DNA from: Pardosa pseudoannulata | Lineage: Eukaryota; Arthropoda; Arachnida; Araneae; Lycosidae | NCBI GenBank assembly: GCA_032207245.1 | Contig: CM063498.1 | Span: 56,835,807-56,899,806 of the forward strand | Length of the DNA stretch: 64,000 bases | Direction of reading: 5' to 3' | In this document: one piece after another, positions 34,897-46,547 of the stretch | How positions within the stretch are numbered: position 1 is the stretch's first letter | How the letters are laid out: each line of letters opens with the position of its first letter | Made by a program: the position numbers and the translations under genes | The notes under the pieces: model-generated | The model's database searches: none | Seen by the model: only the letters and a program-made list of their open reading frames with translations | Told to the model about the DNA's origin: nothing

Positions 34897-35560
34897 AAAA
34901 AAAAAGTGTTTGCGGCCATAGTTTGAATTAAAAAGGTTAATCGGACAGAAAAAGTGAAAGTTAAAAACGAAAGCGCAAAAGCTATTGCTTAAAAAACTCT
35001 AAAAATGTGATTTCAAGTTTGATTATAGTATTAATGTAAGCTTAGTGTCTCAACGTGAACAAACATTAAAACACAAAAGGCTGACATATAAGAGAAAGGA
35101 AATGAGAGTAACACATAAGACTAGATATTGAAAACATTTTTAAAAGTCACCGAACAAAAATATCCCATTTTAAAATTGTGATAAATTTTCTTATTTTCTT
35201 TTAAATTTCATTTTATGGTTGCCTAGGTTCCACTATTTGAACGGACGATCCGCTATTTTTACATCGAATATTTTTTTTTTCTATTCTAACGTGCAATATT
35301 CAAGTATAATTAATTTTCGCGGAAAATGACACTATTTATTTTTCATTAAAAAATGATAAAACATAGATAAACTCTCAGACAAATTATTAAGTGCTAAAAC
35401 ATATTAATTTTTCTGCTAATTTCCTTCCTACCTCCATGCTTGTCTACTATTTTTTAGAACACCTGGCATCTCTATATAATTTATTGATAGTTATTTGCTA
35501 CTGATCGATATGTAAGCAGTCATGTATGTATTGTAAATATATATAAAATAATACATAAAT
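34897..35560. other. Intergenic, no feature recognised
   Basis: AT-rich; nothing recognised. Confidence 0.4.
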
Positions 35561-35669
35561 AGCTTAAAGCCGTTTCCAAACGGCTATGAACTTTCATGTC
35601 GTCATCAGGATTTAAACCCGCGAACTCCGGTACCGAAGAGCAACGTCCTACCCATTCGACTATCATTAA
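35561..35669 (-). mobile_element. SINE fragment, 3' part missing
   Basis: tRNA-like head and the CCGTTTGGAAACGG block (minus strand) without the GGTCTC block or tail. Confidence 0.75.
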
Positions 35670-36034
35670 GCAGACAGAGAAGGAATTGAAAGTTTTAAAA
35701 CAAACGTCAACGTTAGAACTTGTACAAAATGGTGTTATTGCTTTAAGACTTTTACTGTTTTTGTAAACATTTTATAACGAGGAAGCTACTTGATATAATT
35801 CCCGGTTCCTTTTGAACCATTCCAACACATCGATAAAAATAACCTTGCGCAAATAAATGATGATCAATCCACGGGCGATGGTAACTGAATTTATTCTTAA
35901 ACATCATCACTTAATTAAAAAACACTGTTGAGGATGATAATAAAGTGGACTGTATTTAAAACTTAACAAAAAATTTTAAGAAAAATATGACAGGGTCATA
36001 TAAGAGCAACGGGCTCTGACAATAAAAATATATA
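35670..36034. other. Intergenic, no feature recognised
   Basis: Ends with TATAAGAGCAACGGGCTCT. A similar motif (TATAAAAGAACAATGGGCTC) follows the Helitron at 37510, so the target may itself have been repeated. Confidence 0.35.
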
Positions 36035-36116
36035 TTCCCTATATAATAATAGCCTAAGTTGTCTGTCCGCGAATTTCTGAAGCGGTTGTACCTGGATTGG
36101 ATACAGGCATCCATAT

Positions 36117-36293
36117 AGCCAAACGCTGGCCGATTGGTTAGAGCGCTGATCGTCGGTACCGGAGTTCGTGGGTTCGAATCCCACTGTGGCATGGATGTTC
36201 GTAGCCGTTCGGAATCAGCTTTAAGCAGTAGGTCCAGGTCTCATTAGCCCTCGTGTGCAAAACAGTAGACCATAGCGCTCCAAACCAAACCAA
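36117..36293 (+). mobile_element. tRNA-derived SINE, full length
   Basis: Plus-strand copy with clean B box GTGGGTTCGAATCCCAC and tail CCAAACCAAACCAA. It sits inside the Helitron, flanked by the 14-bp TSD ACAGGCATCCATAT at 36103-36116 and 36294-36307. It therefore postdates the Helitron. Confidence 0.93.
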
Positions 36294-36531
36294 ACAGGCA
36301 TCCATATTGGATTTTTCATGAGTTAGGGTTAGAAAAATTGAAAGCGAGTTCGAAATCCACCCCATCCCCCCCTTCTCGAGTGTTTAATGCTATTATTTCA
36401 AGCCTTACCCTTCCTCTTATTCTATACAAAATTCATTCTTAATAGGATGGCAAAGGCATAAAGTAATATTTAAATTTCTGGACTGTTTCTATTTGAACCT
36501 TCATATACTCTAATTAGATCACTCGCAACAT

Positions 36532-36613
36532 GCAGGCGTTGTACGTTTGGTAGAATGTCCGCCCATTTGATCGTTGTCCTTTTCGGGTTGACGGCTTTAT
36601 CCCCAACAAAGCC
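36532..36613 (+). other. tRNA-like block inside Helitron
   Basis: A-box-like ACGTTTGGTAGAATGTCCG, anticodon-arm-like CGCCCATTTGATCG and B-box-like GGCTTTATCCCC. Counterpart of 15861-15940 and 31918-31997. Confidence 0.5.
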
Positions 36614-37624
36614 ATTTTTTTTAAATGTCTAATAAATTTAATATTTTCTGCCTTTTCTTTTAAATTCTTATTCCGAAAGTTGTTTTATTATTTTAAAAGT
36701 CGTTTTATTATTTTAAAAATAAATTTTTACTATTTTTTCAACTTTTTATTATTTTTATTTTATTAAATTTACGTATTGCTTTACGGATGTCCCTGGCCAC
36801 ATAAACATTTCATGTTGTGTATCCCTAAACTTTCTTCTCGTAATGTAATAATAGCCTAAGGTATCTGTCCGTCTGTCCTCGAAGTTATGAAGCTGTTGGA
36901 CCTGGAATGGATAGAGGCATCCATATTGGATTTTTGATGAGTTAGGGTTTTCAAAATTCAAAGAGAGTAAAGTTTATCTTTTCCTAAACTATAGATCTGA
37001 ATCTGAAGTAAATTGGTATGAATAAGCTTCGTATCACAGCGAAAAATACTGTCCTCTTTAAAACGTCCGAAATCCACCCCGTCCCCTTTTCGATCGTTGA
37101 ATGCCATTATATTAAGCCCCATTTTAAGAGCAAGCGATTAAATTTATCAATTTATCACATAATAAATTGGTAAAAATAACAATTTTTTTTCTAGCCTTAT
37201 GACGTCATTCCTTTAACCATTTCATTTAATCATTTCTTATTTTAAATTATTTAAATATTTTCTGCATTATTTCCATACGTTTTATCACTAAACTTAGATA
37301 TTACATAAATAATTTTCTTTTTTTATTTGACTTAAATAATAGATTAAGTACATATGTGATAATTTTAATCGATTATTTTTGATGAAAGGTAATTCTCAGC
37401 TAAAAAAACAAACGATTTTTTTTACCTGCCTCAAAGGGTTCTTTGCAATTCTGAAACATTAAAAAGTTTACTGATCCCGTCATATGACGGGCTATATGCT
37501 AGTTAGTGATATAAAAGAACAATGGGCTCTAAACAAGCAATCTCATGGGAGACGCGGATAACGGTTCGACCATAGACTAAAGCACTAGACCAGGCTTTTT
37601 AGTCTATGGGTTCAACCTTCCTAG

Positions 37625-38725
37625 CAGTGTTGCCAACCTTCAAAGGCAAAATTATGTATTCTAGGTCCTAAAATTATGGCATTGGCTTATAAATTATCGT
37701 ACATTTTTGTAATAGTTAAAAATAGTGTTAATAGATGACGCTTGTACGATATATTTTTCTCTCCCCCTACACACTTTTGTTTTTTTTTGGGGGGGGGGTG
37801 GCAAAAAATATGTAAATATTTTAATATGATTCATTAAATATTTTTCTATCATCCCGTATTTTACTTTAAATGAAACAACAGACATGTGATTTTTCTCTAC
37901 TGATCTAAGAATAAATATATATATATATATATATACACACTTTTTAATAATGTTATAATTTATTATTTACTGTGGTTATTTTAAATATGAAATATTCAGT
38001 AATAAAACCGATTATTATTTAATAATCGGTTTAATTACTAAAAATACCATATTTTAGTGAAAACTGCAATAGAACAAGTAAAATGCAAAATTACTTCTAA
38101 TTATCCATAATTATGTAATCATTAAAGAAATATCTCCAGTATAATTGTGAATATTCAGTAATTTTGCATTTAACAATTTTATGTTTTAGACTGATTTAAA
38201 TAATTTGAAATAACTAACAGATAAAAACACTGGACATAACAATTTTTAAAATTCTTTATTTTATATTCGTTTTAAAAAATATCAAACATTAGTACCTAGG
38301 TCATATTCAATTTCACAAATATACTTTTTTTTTTATAATTGACACTTTCCTTTCTTTTATTACACAGTACATATGGGCTTTCTCAACCCCTGTGTCAGGA
38401 TTATTTACTTTCATTTAATGAAGAAGCACCTCAAAACATGCTCCTTAAGCTGTTCTGAAATCTACAACAATAATTATTGGATGGGAAAAAGTGATAAAAA
38501 AATTAAGTTGACATTCTCTATTTTTTGTTGTTGATCTTTATAGTTACAGTTAAATTACACGTTCTTTTAATTCTCCATTAGTCTAATGTTGTTTTATCGT
38601 ACAAATCAGAAAATTATCGTACAGTTTTTCAGAATTATGTCACATAATTTTGAGATTATTTTTCATCGTACAGCCTCCTAAGATATCGTACATATACGAT
38701 AATTATCGTATGGTTGGCAACACTG
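37625..38725. mobile_element. Non-autonomous hAT, 1.1 kb
   Basis: 1,101 bp. Both ends read inward as CAGTGTTGCCAACC. The perfect 8-bp TSD is CTTCCTAG (37617-37624 and 38726-38733). The interior is AT-rich with repeated TTATCGTAC motifs and no transposase frame. Confidence 0.93.
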
Positions 38726-38733
38726 CTTCCTAG

Positions 38734-39370
38734 ACAGGGGGTCCGAACGATCACACTCTGGTTACAATAAAAAAGAGGAAAGGGACGCGCTGGACACAAC
38801 CATTGCTCATAAGGGGTGGGGGGAACGTCGACATGTACCGAACAAACACATTAAGTTAAACATAAAAAAAACAAGCATCTTCAATAAACATAGGTCATAT
38901 AGAGAAATGAGACACAGCTCACTAATCGTCAAAATAATACCATCACAGCATGACGAGCGACTTATATATTCAACTGGTTGTGAAATACAGTTCACAAAAC
39001 AAATTAGCATGCCGTCAGGGCTTCTTCACGGAGTAGAAGATAAAAAATTATAAAGTGCTGGTTGAATTGAAACTAAACTGACGGTTAATTTAACAAAGAT
39101 GTTAATCAGTGTGTGGTGGAAACAAAAATAGACAATGTAAAATTAACTGTCTTTACCATCGAGAGAGGGAAGTGGAGAGAGGAGGTTCTCATATTTAAAT
39201 TTATATCCATCAAATTATCTCATTGAATAATTATTTGTATCGTAAGATGAGGAGGGGATGACATTTTACAGTTTTATCCATAGCTGCCATAGTTGGCTGT
39301 GATGCCTCGTATCCTTCACTTTTAAAAATGGCTTTAATAGTCGGTTTGGCATAAATTTAATAAAGTTATC
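38734..39370. other. Intergenic, no feature recognised
   Basis: GC-richer around 38740-38830, otherwise AT-rich. Nothing recognised. Confidence 0.4.
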
Positions 39371-39372
39371 TA

Positions 39373-40075
39373 CAGTCAGTACCGGCTATATGATCAACCG
39401 CTTATAAGGTCACCCCGCTCATATGGTCAGTTTTCTAAAGTCCAGTCTAACTTAATAGGAAACGTATTCTCACAGAAAGCTCACAGAAAGAGTTGGCTAC
39501 AGCACTTCCTGGGCCATGCCCTCTAGTGCTGGAATACTAATTAAATTGATGTTGGAAACTATGAAATTGAGTTGGCATAACATAAAATTAAAAGTTAATA
39601 AGGGATGGGGCAGGGATACATTAGTTTCGACAAGAAAAAAGGTACACATGAAAAATAAATCATTTAGGAGGTACTTGCAGTACACTGAGAGAGTTAATGC
39701 AAACAACATGTTTAGGTTGTAACACAAGTTAAATTAGCTAAGTAATTATTTTTGTTTTTATTTTTATTTTTTATTTTTTATTTTTATTTATTTATTTATT
39801 TATTTATTTTTTTCGTACAGAAAGGAACAAGCAGCGGAGAAACACAAGTCAGAATCATAGAGCTGTGCAAGCACAGAAACTATCGGATTCAACTGGCAAG
39901 AAAAAAGCCAATAGAATTTCTCGCTGTGCCGACCAATGGCAATCTTAGGATTTCACCCTCCAAGGAGGGAGCCCTACACTACTACTACGTGTATTAAAGC
40001 TCACCGCTTATATAGTCATTTACTTTTTCTTTTTATCGGTTATATGGTCAGTTTCATGTTTTCAACGAGTTTCCG

Positions 40076-40106
<31 letters not shown>

Positions 40107-40823
40107 AAGTCAATGCGAAATTGGAGAGGACCTGAATTCAAGCCTTTATTTTCCTCTCTTTCCCCCTTTCTTGTTTGTGTAGACTCATCGTCGGAGTTTT
40201 CCACTTCTCTCAGTTCTCGTCCCCCCCCCCCTGATAACAAATGGCCATCTTCTGTTTATTGGTTGAAGTTATCTCTCTCATACATCATATACATGGCCTC
40301 TGGTGTTATTTTACTAATTCCAAAGAAGCAGATGATCAGAGAAATATTATTAGAATAATATTATATATTATTAGAATAATTAAAATATTATTAAAATATT
40401 ATTATATATTATATATTATTATATTAAAATATTATTAGAATAATTCAGAGAAATATTATTATCTATTAGAAAAAGTTGTGTTAACAGCCAACAAAAGGAA
40501 GCAAACTTATAGATCTGATTATTTTTTAATACATTGAACATGAATGTACGTATGTACGTGTGTTGTACTTTGATTAGTAAAGTAAGTTAATAAATACCCC
40601 CCAAAAAATATTGCATATTTTTAATGCAGTTTTTACTTTTCAAATTAAATTTTAAAATGTTCTCAAAAGTATAATTATTTGTTTATGAGTACTACATTCT
40701 GATAGGTGAATATAATCCTGCCACAATTCAATAGGGTTGTATTAATCCGCATTGATGGTCACCCCGCTTATATGGTCTGATTTTTCTGGACCGCTGAGCT
40801 GACCATATAACCGATACAGACTG
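39373..40823. mobile_element. pogo/Tigger-like element
   Basis: 1,451 bp between TA dinucleotides. Ends CAGTCAGTACCGGCTATATG and, from the right, CAGTCTGTATCGGTTATATG. Subterminal copies of CCGCTTATAWGGTCA occur at both sides and again at 40003-40050. This fits a Tc1/mariner-pogo element. No DDE transposase is recognisable, and the interior holds (TTTA)n at 39780-39810, a T-run at 40077-40102 and (TATTA)n at 40340-40450. Confidence 0.8.
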
Positions 40824-40825
40824 TA

Positions 40826-41655
40826 TTACAGAACTTGATGTAGAGTGTCATTCTTTTACAATAATTCATTTTAAGGCATTTTGTATTAGAATCTAAATAT
40901 GAATATGCCTTTTGCTTACAGAAAAAAATAGTACTTATTTTCGCGAACGAATATTTTCTATACTCACTGTAAATGAAGTTCAAGTTTGTGAGAGCCTCAC
41001 ACATAATTTTCCTAAGAAAAATAACCAGCACTTTAATTCTGACTTTCTATTTCCATTGTTGTAGAGCTCCTGTCGGTATCCTTCATGTTTCTTTGTTCTT
41101 CGCATTCTTTACTTTCTTTTCCCCCTAAGGTGCTTCTCTACGTCGAGAACCCTTTATTATTTCCCGACCATTTTCAGAATCTTGATTCTACTATTCCTGC
41201 AATGGAGACGTGTTATTATTTTCGTCTTTCTTTCATCGTGGCGCACATTTCGAGCTTGCTGATTAGTCACGATGGCTTCGAATTTCGTCGCTCTTGGGGC
41301 AGGCCGGATGATGGCCAAATAGCTAGGTCAGTGGTTCTTTTCAGAATCGTGAATTCTTTACAAATTTGGTATCGTAAAATAAAGCAGGAGTGGAGTACCT
41401 AGGGGGTGCGGGGTGTGTGGTCCGCAGATGTTTTGGGGCGGTATTTTTAATAGATTAGTCCAAAAGGGAAGTTTAAAATTTTGATATTTATTGTAGCCTG
41501 AAAAGTAAAATAAAATTTTAAAATGAACAATATTGATAAGGTAAAGATAAAAAGTTGTCGGAGTATCTTTAACATTTTATCCATTTCCATTTAAATATAT
41601 GTTAAATTGTTTAAATATAACTTAAAGCTTAAAATTCTTTGTACAAAAATATTTC
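40826..41655. other. Intergenic, one unexplained open frame
   Basis: A 105-codon plus-strand frame at 41085-41402 lies in a less AT-rich stretch. I recognise no domain, and its composition (Phe/Leu/Ser-rich) does not argue for a gene. Confidence 0.35.
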
Positions 41656-41659
41656 TTAA

Positions 41660-41880
41660 CCCTTAATTTGGCTAAGTCTGGCCGCTTCACCGGACATGTA
41701 TATTTATAACTACTGTATAATATAATTGTCAGTGTTCGCCACAGCGGACATTGATTATCTTAAAAATGGAAAATGATATTTTTTTGGTTTATTTTACAGA
41801 GATCCTAATGTCTATACAGACATGGGAAAATAACAGAAATTAAAAAAATATTTGAAAAAAACATCTTGTCAAATTAAGGG
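41660..41880. mobile_element. piggyBac-type miniature element
   Basis: 221 bp between TTAA copies (41656-41659 and 41881-41884). Inverted ends CCCTTAATTTGGC and, from the right, CCCTTAATTTGAC. No coding capacity. Internal CGGACAT occurs twice. Confidence 0.8.
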
Positions 41881-41884
41881 TTAA

Positions 41885-42156
41885 TAGTTCTACTTGTTAT
41901 TTAAGTAATGTGTTAAAATACCATGTTTTCCAATTTTAGAATCTCAAATTGAACAGAAAAATCACAGTGTATGAGACGGAGTATTTATGCTGATTTAAAA
42001 TGACTACCAGCTTCTTTCTGCATAAAAGATCAATTTAATGTATAAGATATATCATCCCAGTACACTTAAAAAGTCTTTTTTTAAATAAGAAAAAGAAAAA
42101 AAAGGAGAGAGAAATCATTTATTGGAATGATAGAACAACGAATTTTTTAAATTTTT
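41885..42156. other. Intergenic, no feature recognised
   Basis: AT-rich spacer. Confidence 0.4.
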
Positions 42157-42289
42157 GGACCTGTCTCACAAAAGTCCTTTAAGGCTAACCGCAATTAACA
42201 AATGGCGCCAACCAATGATGGGAAGCCATTCTCCATTTAAACAGAGATGAATCGCGGTTAGCCGTTAAATGACTTTGGTGAGACCGGCC
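42157..42289. mobile_element. 133-bp miniature inverted-repeat element
   Basis: About 40-bp inverted ends: GGACCTGTCTCACAAAAGTC on the left and, in reverse from the right, GGCCGGTCTCACCAAAGTC. Partner of 33978-34110, of exactly equal length. Confidence 0.8.
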
Positions 42290-42333
42290 TTTAATCTATT
42301 ATTTTTCTTTCGTAGTCAAACTTTGGAGTACAG

Positions 42334-42370
<37 letters not shown>

Positions 42371-42646
42371 AATAACAACAAAGCAATTTTTACCTGGAAT
42401 AGAGATGAAATAGATAGAAAGAATAGAATAAGATGATATAACAATTGGCTATGAAACGTGACAAGCATTTTCCTCTTCTTTAGAAATATGGCCAAATTTA
42501 ATATTGGGTATAAGATTTGGCTAATAGTGGGCGGTAAGAAATGAATTCCCCCCCCCTGGTCAAAAGACTCGAATTATTCTTAAATCTGGCTATGAATCAT
42601 CACAAAGTTTTTAGACAGTTACGGATTTTGCTACTGTAGACATATA
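42290..42646. other. Spacer with (TA)n(GA)n microsatellite
   Basis: Microsatellite at about 42334-42371. Nothing else recognised. Confidence 0.6.
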
Positions 42647-42654
42647 CATATGTA

Positions 42655-43644
42655 CAGGGCCTAATTATCGCATGGGCACTTAGGGCACGTGCCCTGGGCA
42701 CGAAAATTTACTAATTGTATTAATTTACTAATTTACTAATTGTTATATATTGCTGCTTACTTGATGACTTTTTTTCTTATGCCAGATGTATATTACTACT
42801 GCTTTAGTTAATGCTTTTTGTATGCATATCTTCTTGTATTCATCTCCTGGAGAAATTTATAATTTTTTACCTTTGTTTATCATTTTATAATGTGGTTATT
42901 ATAATTTGCAGTAGTTGATATCAATTTCTGTGCTTAAATTTTACCTGCTAAATATTTAGTCCTGATAAGTTTCAATCAATATCTTTGACATTATTTTGTG
43001 CATAACAGTTGAATTTTAAGTCAATGTCATTGAAGTAATTTCATTTCCCTCGTGATATCTTGTTCCTTTGAACTTCTTCAGTATAATTTTTAATCCACAT
43101 GCACAATTCCCCTTTCGTTAAGTTTTAATAAATTATTGTACGAGGTAATTGTGTTTGTAACGAACTATACTGTTTCCTATTTACTTTAATTTTGCTGTTA
43201 TTTACCTGATAATTAATTCCCTCAATGAATCTGGTGCTCGTTTTATCCTATAGGTTATTGCATATTTATAAGACAGATTACTAGCAACGTACCACTATAA
43301 ACCATTAAATCATCTCATCAGTTTAAATTATTTTTAATTCTATTGTTAATATTTATTTTCTGCACCACAGAGCTTGTGAGTGTGACAAGGTAAAAACAAA
43401 AAAAGTGGGTCACTCTAGGTGTTAACAATCCGTATTGCTAAAAGCATGGCTAAACAGAAATAATAATGTTACGTAAAATGAAAATTTGGTGTTTTTGATT
43501 TTGAATATTACTTTAATGCTAATTTCTTAAATCTGTTTGCTAATTCAATGTTATAATTTTTATATGACTGTAATGATGATAATAAATTGTCGCTATAAAT
43601 TTGCATGGGGGTATAGGGCACAAAAGTATCTCAGTCGGGCCCTA
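42655..43644. mobile_element. Non-autonomous hAT, 990 bp
   Basis: Perfect 8-bp TSD CATATGTA (42647-42654 and 43645-43652). Starts CAGGGCCTAATTATCGC and, from the right, TAGGGCCCGACTGAG. The subterminal sequence has GGGCAC repeats. No transposase frame. Confidence 0.88.
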
Positions 43645-43916
43645 CATATGTATATATGAATGTTTAGGCATATATAATAAGGTTTTTAACAATTTTGGTT
43701 AATTTAAGCTGATATTTTAAAATTTTAGTAAGACTTGTGCTAGTTGAAAGTTAATCGTTGTATTAAAAAGTGCCAGTTTTCTAGATTAAAAAAAAAATCC
43801 TTTTACCAGGCGATGTCGTAAATTGTTCCTTAAACGATTCTAGTACTATAATTTTATTCAATTATTTATTTTAATTAGAAACAAAACCTATTAGGATCTC
43901 AATTATGTACACAAAC

Positions 43917-43917
<1 letters not shown>

Positions 43918-43983
<66 letters not shown>
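43918..43983. repeat. (TA)n microsatellite
   Basis: TA tract of about 64 bp. Confidence 0.95.
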
Positions 43984-43986
<3 letters not shown>

Positions 43987-44297
43987 GTGAAAACATTTTT
44001 CCAATGAAAAAGGCGGCATAAGTAAATTAAATAATAGCTGTCATGTTTCAGCTCAGTAAGAAGTCAATAAGGCTACTACTTCATCAGAAAAATCAGTTTA
44101 TTTTTACCACATAATACACTACCGATAATAATCGAAAATAACTACTCTTGTGGTCTCAGTGAAGCATTAATTTATCTTCCGAATTGCAGCCATTACAAAG
44201 TTACTGAGTACATAAATAAGTGGTTATTTCCCTAGTATGAGAAATTATTGTTATCAAATGTGTAAACCTCTTGGTATTACATAAGGAAAAGGAATAC
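43984..44297. other. Intergenic, no feature recognised
   Basis: Unique-looking AT-rich spacer before an hAT. Confidence 0.4.
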
Positions 44298-44512
44298 ATC
44301 TAGAACAGGCATGCCCAACCCGCGGCCCATTTAAAAACTTTTTGCGGCCCAATCGAAGTTTTCAACTGTCTATATAGTTTTAGTCATTTTGACTATAAAC
44401 AGTTGAAACATAGAATTTTAGTTGTTTGTAATAAAGCTTCAGCTTTATGAAAATCAATTACGGTCAAATAATTTCATTCATTCCCAATTATTAAATGACT
44501 ATAAAAGTGACC

Positions 44513-45327
44513 TGTTGTAATGTACTTATAACTTAGTGTTCGGTTACAAGGGGGAAACACAGAAAGAATATAATACTTTATATTGAGATTCAGACATTTA
44601 TTCTGTACATTCATTTACAAATAGATCCTTGGTTATCATATATCATAATCATCAATTATTTATGTCTTATATTTACACTAGAATTATTACAATTCTCTTT
44701 ATAAGGCGTTATTATTAAGTAACACGTTTAAATTATTAACCGAGGCCTAAGTTAAGTGACTGTAAATATTATTTTATAAATTACCTCCATTAAAGGCACA
44801 GGGGAGCAGGCAGGGGCTTTTCTCATGCGATGCGTCGGTCTTCAGTTGGTGCAGAGGGTCAGGTAGAGGCTTTCCTCATGCGGTGAGTCGGTCCGGGTGT
44901 TCGGGCGCACGGGACGAGTCGGTGCTGGTGGATTCTTGTCCCACTTCTCTCGAATCTCGATTTCAACTTCTCTCCTTCACTTCTTTTCCCAACTCCTCAC
45001 CTCGGTTCCAACGCCCCTTTTTTCTTCCTTTCCAATCGCTTGTTTTCGGGAAATTTTCCCACATCTGCAGCCCTTCGGGAGTGCAGGTGGGCTCATTAAA
45101 GTAGCCCCTTTTGTGCAAGCTGACATTATTTTTAGCCCCTTCTCCCATAACTCACGGTTACATCTCCGTGCGAGCTTGACCGTTACGCTGCCATTCCGTG
45201 ATCTATACCTTATCTGCGGGGGTCCCTAAACTAGACGTGCACAATTGGAGTCCTAAATTCCTCTATGAAATCTCTCCCACGGCTGTGCATGTATGTGCAG
45301 ACCACCGTGGAAAAGTACTTTGGTACA
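44513..45327 (-). mobile_element. Solo LTR, 815 bp, inside an hAT
   Basis: TG...CA boundaries (TGTTGTAATGTAC and TTTGGTACA) with the 5-bp TSD TGACC (44508-44512 and 45328-45332). The empty site is visible in the hAT copy at 20709-21722. AATAAA read on the minus strand near 44600 gives orientation. An internal direct repeat (CTCATGCGRTGMGTCGGTC) occurs at 44823 and 44876. Open frames 44883-45229 are not genes. Confidence 0.85.
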
Positions 45328-45707
45328 TGACCATTAAAAACTTCTTCAAATATTCTACTGAAATCGCAAAATTACTTAAAGAATTCAATACTAGATTCTC
45401 ATACATGCAAAAGGGTGAGAAAATCTTTAAAATATTCTTGGCTCCATTTAAAGTAGAGGTTGAATCAGCGTCTCCAAATTTACAAATGGAGCTACTAGAA
45501 GTGCAATCAAACATTGAGCTAAAATGCTTCTACGAAGGGAATAAGATTGAATATTATCAAAAATATATAGAGGAAGATAATTTTCCAAATTTAAGACGAT
45601 TGGCAATGTGCATTATATCAGCATTTGGAACTACTTATCGCTGTGAATCATTTTTTTTTTTCCAAATTAAACCTGGTAATAACAAAGTGATGCAGCAGGT
45701 TGCGTGA
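45328..45707 (+). pseudogene. hAT transposase C-terminal relic
   Basis: The open frame begins at 45198 inside the LTR, but only the part from 45328 is hAT: KNFFKYSTEIAKLLKEFNTR, then a long acidic stretch, then LRRLAMCIISAFGTTYRCES, which is the hAT C-terminal dimerisation motif. The catalytic region and BED finger are absent. A T-run at 45652-45661 probably shifts the frame near the end. The first 43 codons are an accidental LTR-encoded extension, so the open frame is a chimera and not a functional protein. Confidence 0.85.
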
Positions 45708-46212
45708 TAAAAACATGACCAATCAGTTACGATGCGCTTCGACTACATTATCCGTTGATATTAACAAAATCTCTAGTAAATAACAAAAACAAATCTCACA
45801 TTGATTTTAAAATAATACATGTGGTAGTGCCCGTAAATAAACTACAATATATATGTATAAATATAATAATGATATTTTAACCTCATGATTAGGGAGGAAG
45901 ATAAGGTGTTGGAGGTGATTCTAAATACAGTATAGTTAACGTTTATTGTCGTTGTAGTTATGATATATGTATAACACAACTTTTATGTACAGTCCCAGCT
46001 GGCACTGTAAAAATGTATATTTTGAATATTGCAAGGTAATAAAATATTTTAAATAATTTGTTGTTTTACTTTTATATGTGCGGCCCACCTCCGTTCAGTA
46101 AATTGTTTTTTGGCCCACCAACCGATTTGGGTTGGGCACCCCTGATCTAGAAGAACATTTTTTTTTTGAGAGAGAACACAACTTTCTAAAGGAGGACTGT
46201 CCTCTCTAAAGG

Positions 46213-46388
46213 GCCGATCGATGGCCGACTGGTTAGGGTACTGTCCTTCGGTACCCGAGATAGTGGGTTCGAATCCCACAGTGGCATGGATGTTCGTAGC
46301 CGTTCGGAATCGGCTTTAAGCTGTAGGTCCCGGTCTCATTAGCCCTCGTGTTTCAAAAGTATACCGTAGCACTCCAAACCAAACCAAA
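46213..46388 (+). mobile_element. tRNA-derived SINE, full length
   Basis: Plus-strand copy with A-box region GGCCGACTGGTTAGGG, B box GTGGGTTCGAATCCCAC and CCAAACCAAACC tail. TSD of 12 bp, CCTCTCTAAAGG (46201-46212) and CCTCTTTAAAGG (46389-46400). Confidence 0.92.
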
Positions 46389-46417
46389 CCTCTTTAAAGG
46401 AGAACGTTTGGTCACCT

Positions 46418-46418
<1 letters not shown>

Positions 46419-46506
<88 letters not shown>
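46419..46506. repeat. (TA)n(GT)n microsatellite
   Basis: TA tract then GT tract; produces a spurious frame at 46348-46551. Confidence 0.95.
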
Positions 46507-46547
46507 AATCCAGAGGAAATGATTTCCTCTGATCACAATAAAATATT

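Larger units (their letters stand above)
36035..37502 (+). mobile_element. Composite Helitron carrying a SINE
   Basis: The 5' end TTCCCTATATAATAATAGCC follows an A. The 3' end is CCCGTCATATGACGGG, CTATATG, CTAG, followed by T. A second internal 5'-end sequence (TAATAATAGCCTAAGG) sits at about 36845. Subtracting the SINE and its TSD leaves about 1,277 bp, close to the 1,274 bp of the copy at 31025-32298. No helicase coding sequence. Confidence 0.9.
44306..46144 (+). mobile_element. hAT transposon carrying a solo LTR
   Basis: Perfect 8-bp TSD ATCTAGAA (44298-44305 and 46145-46152). Ends CAGGCATGCCCAACC and, from the right, CAGGGGTGCCCAACCC, the same family as 20709-21722 in the other orientation. 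An LTR at 44513-45327 interrupts it. Without the LTR the element is about 1.02 kb, like the other copy. Only the C-terminal third of a transposase remains. Confidence 0.93.

Noticed and set aside
37571..37609. Inverted repeat CATAGACTAAA/TTTAGTCTATG as a terminator or small RNA
   Set aside because: Short and lone, with no promoter or conservation evidence.
41085..41402. 105-codon plus-strand open frame as a gene
   Set aside because: No domain, no neighbouring exon or repeat support, and its length is compatible with chance in a less AT-rich patch.
44883..45229. Open frames of 73 and 110 codons in GC-richer DNA
   Set aside because: They lie wholly within the solo LTR at 44513-45327, apart from accidental read-through.
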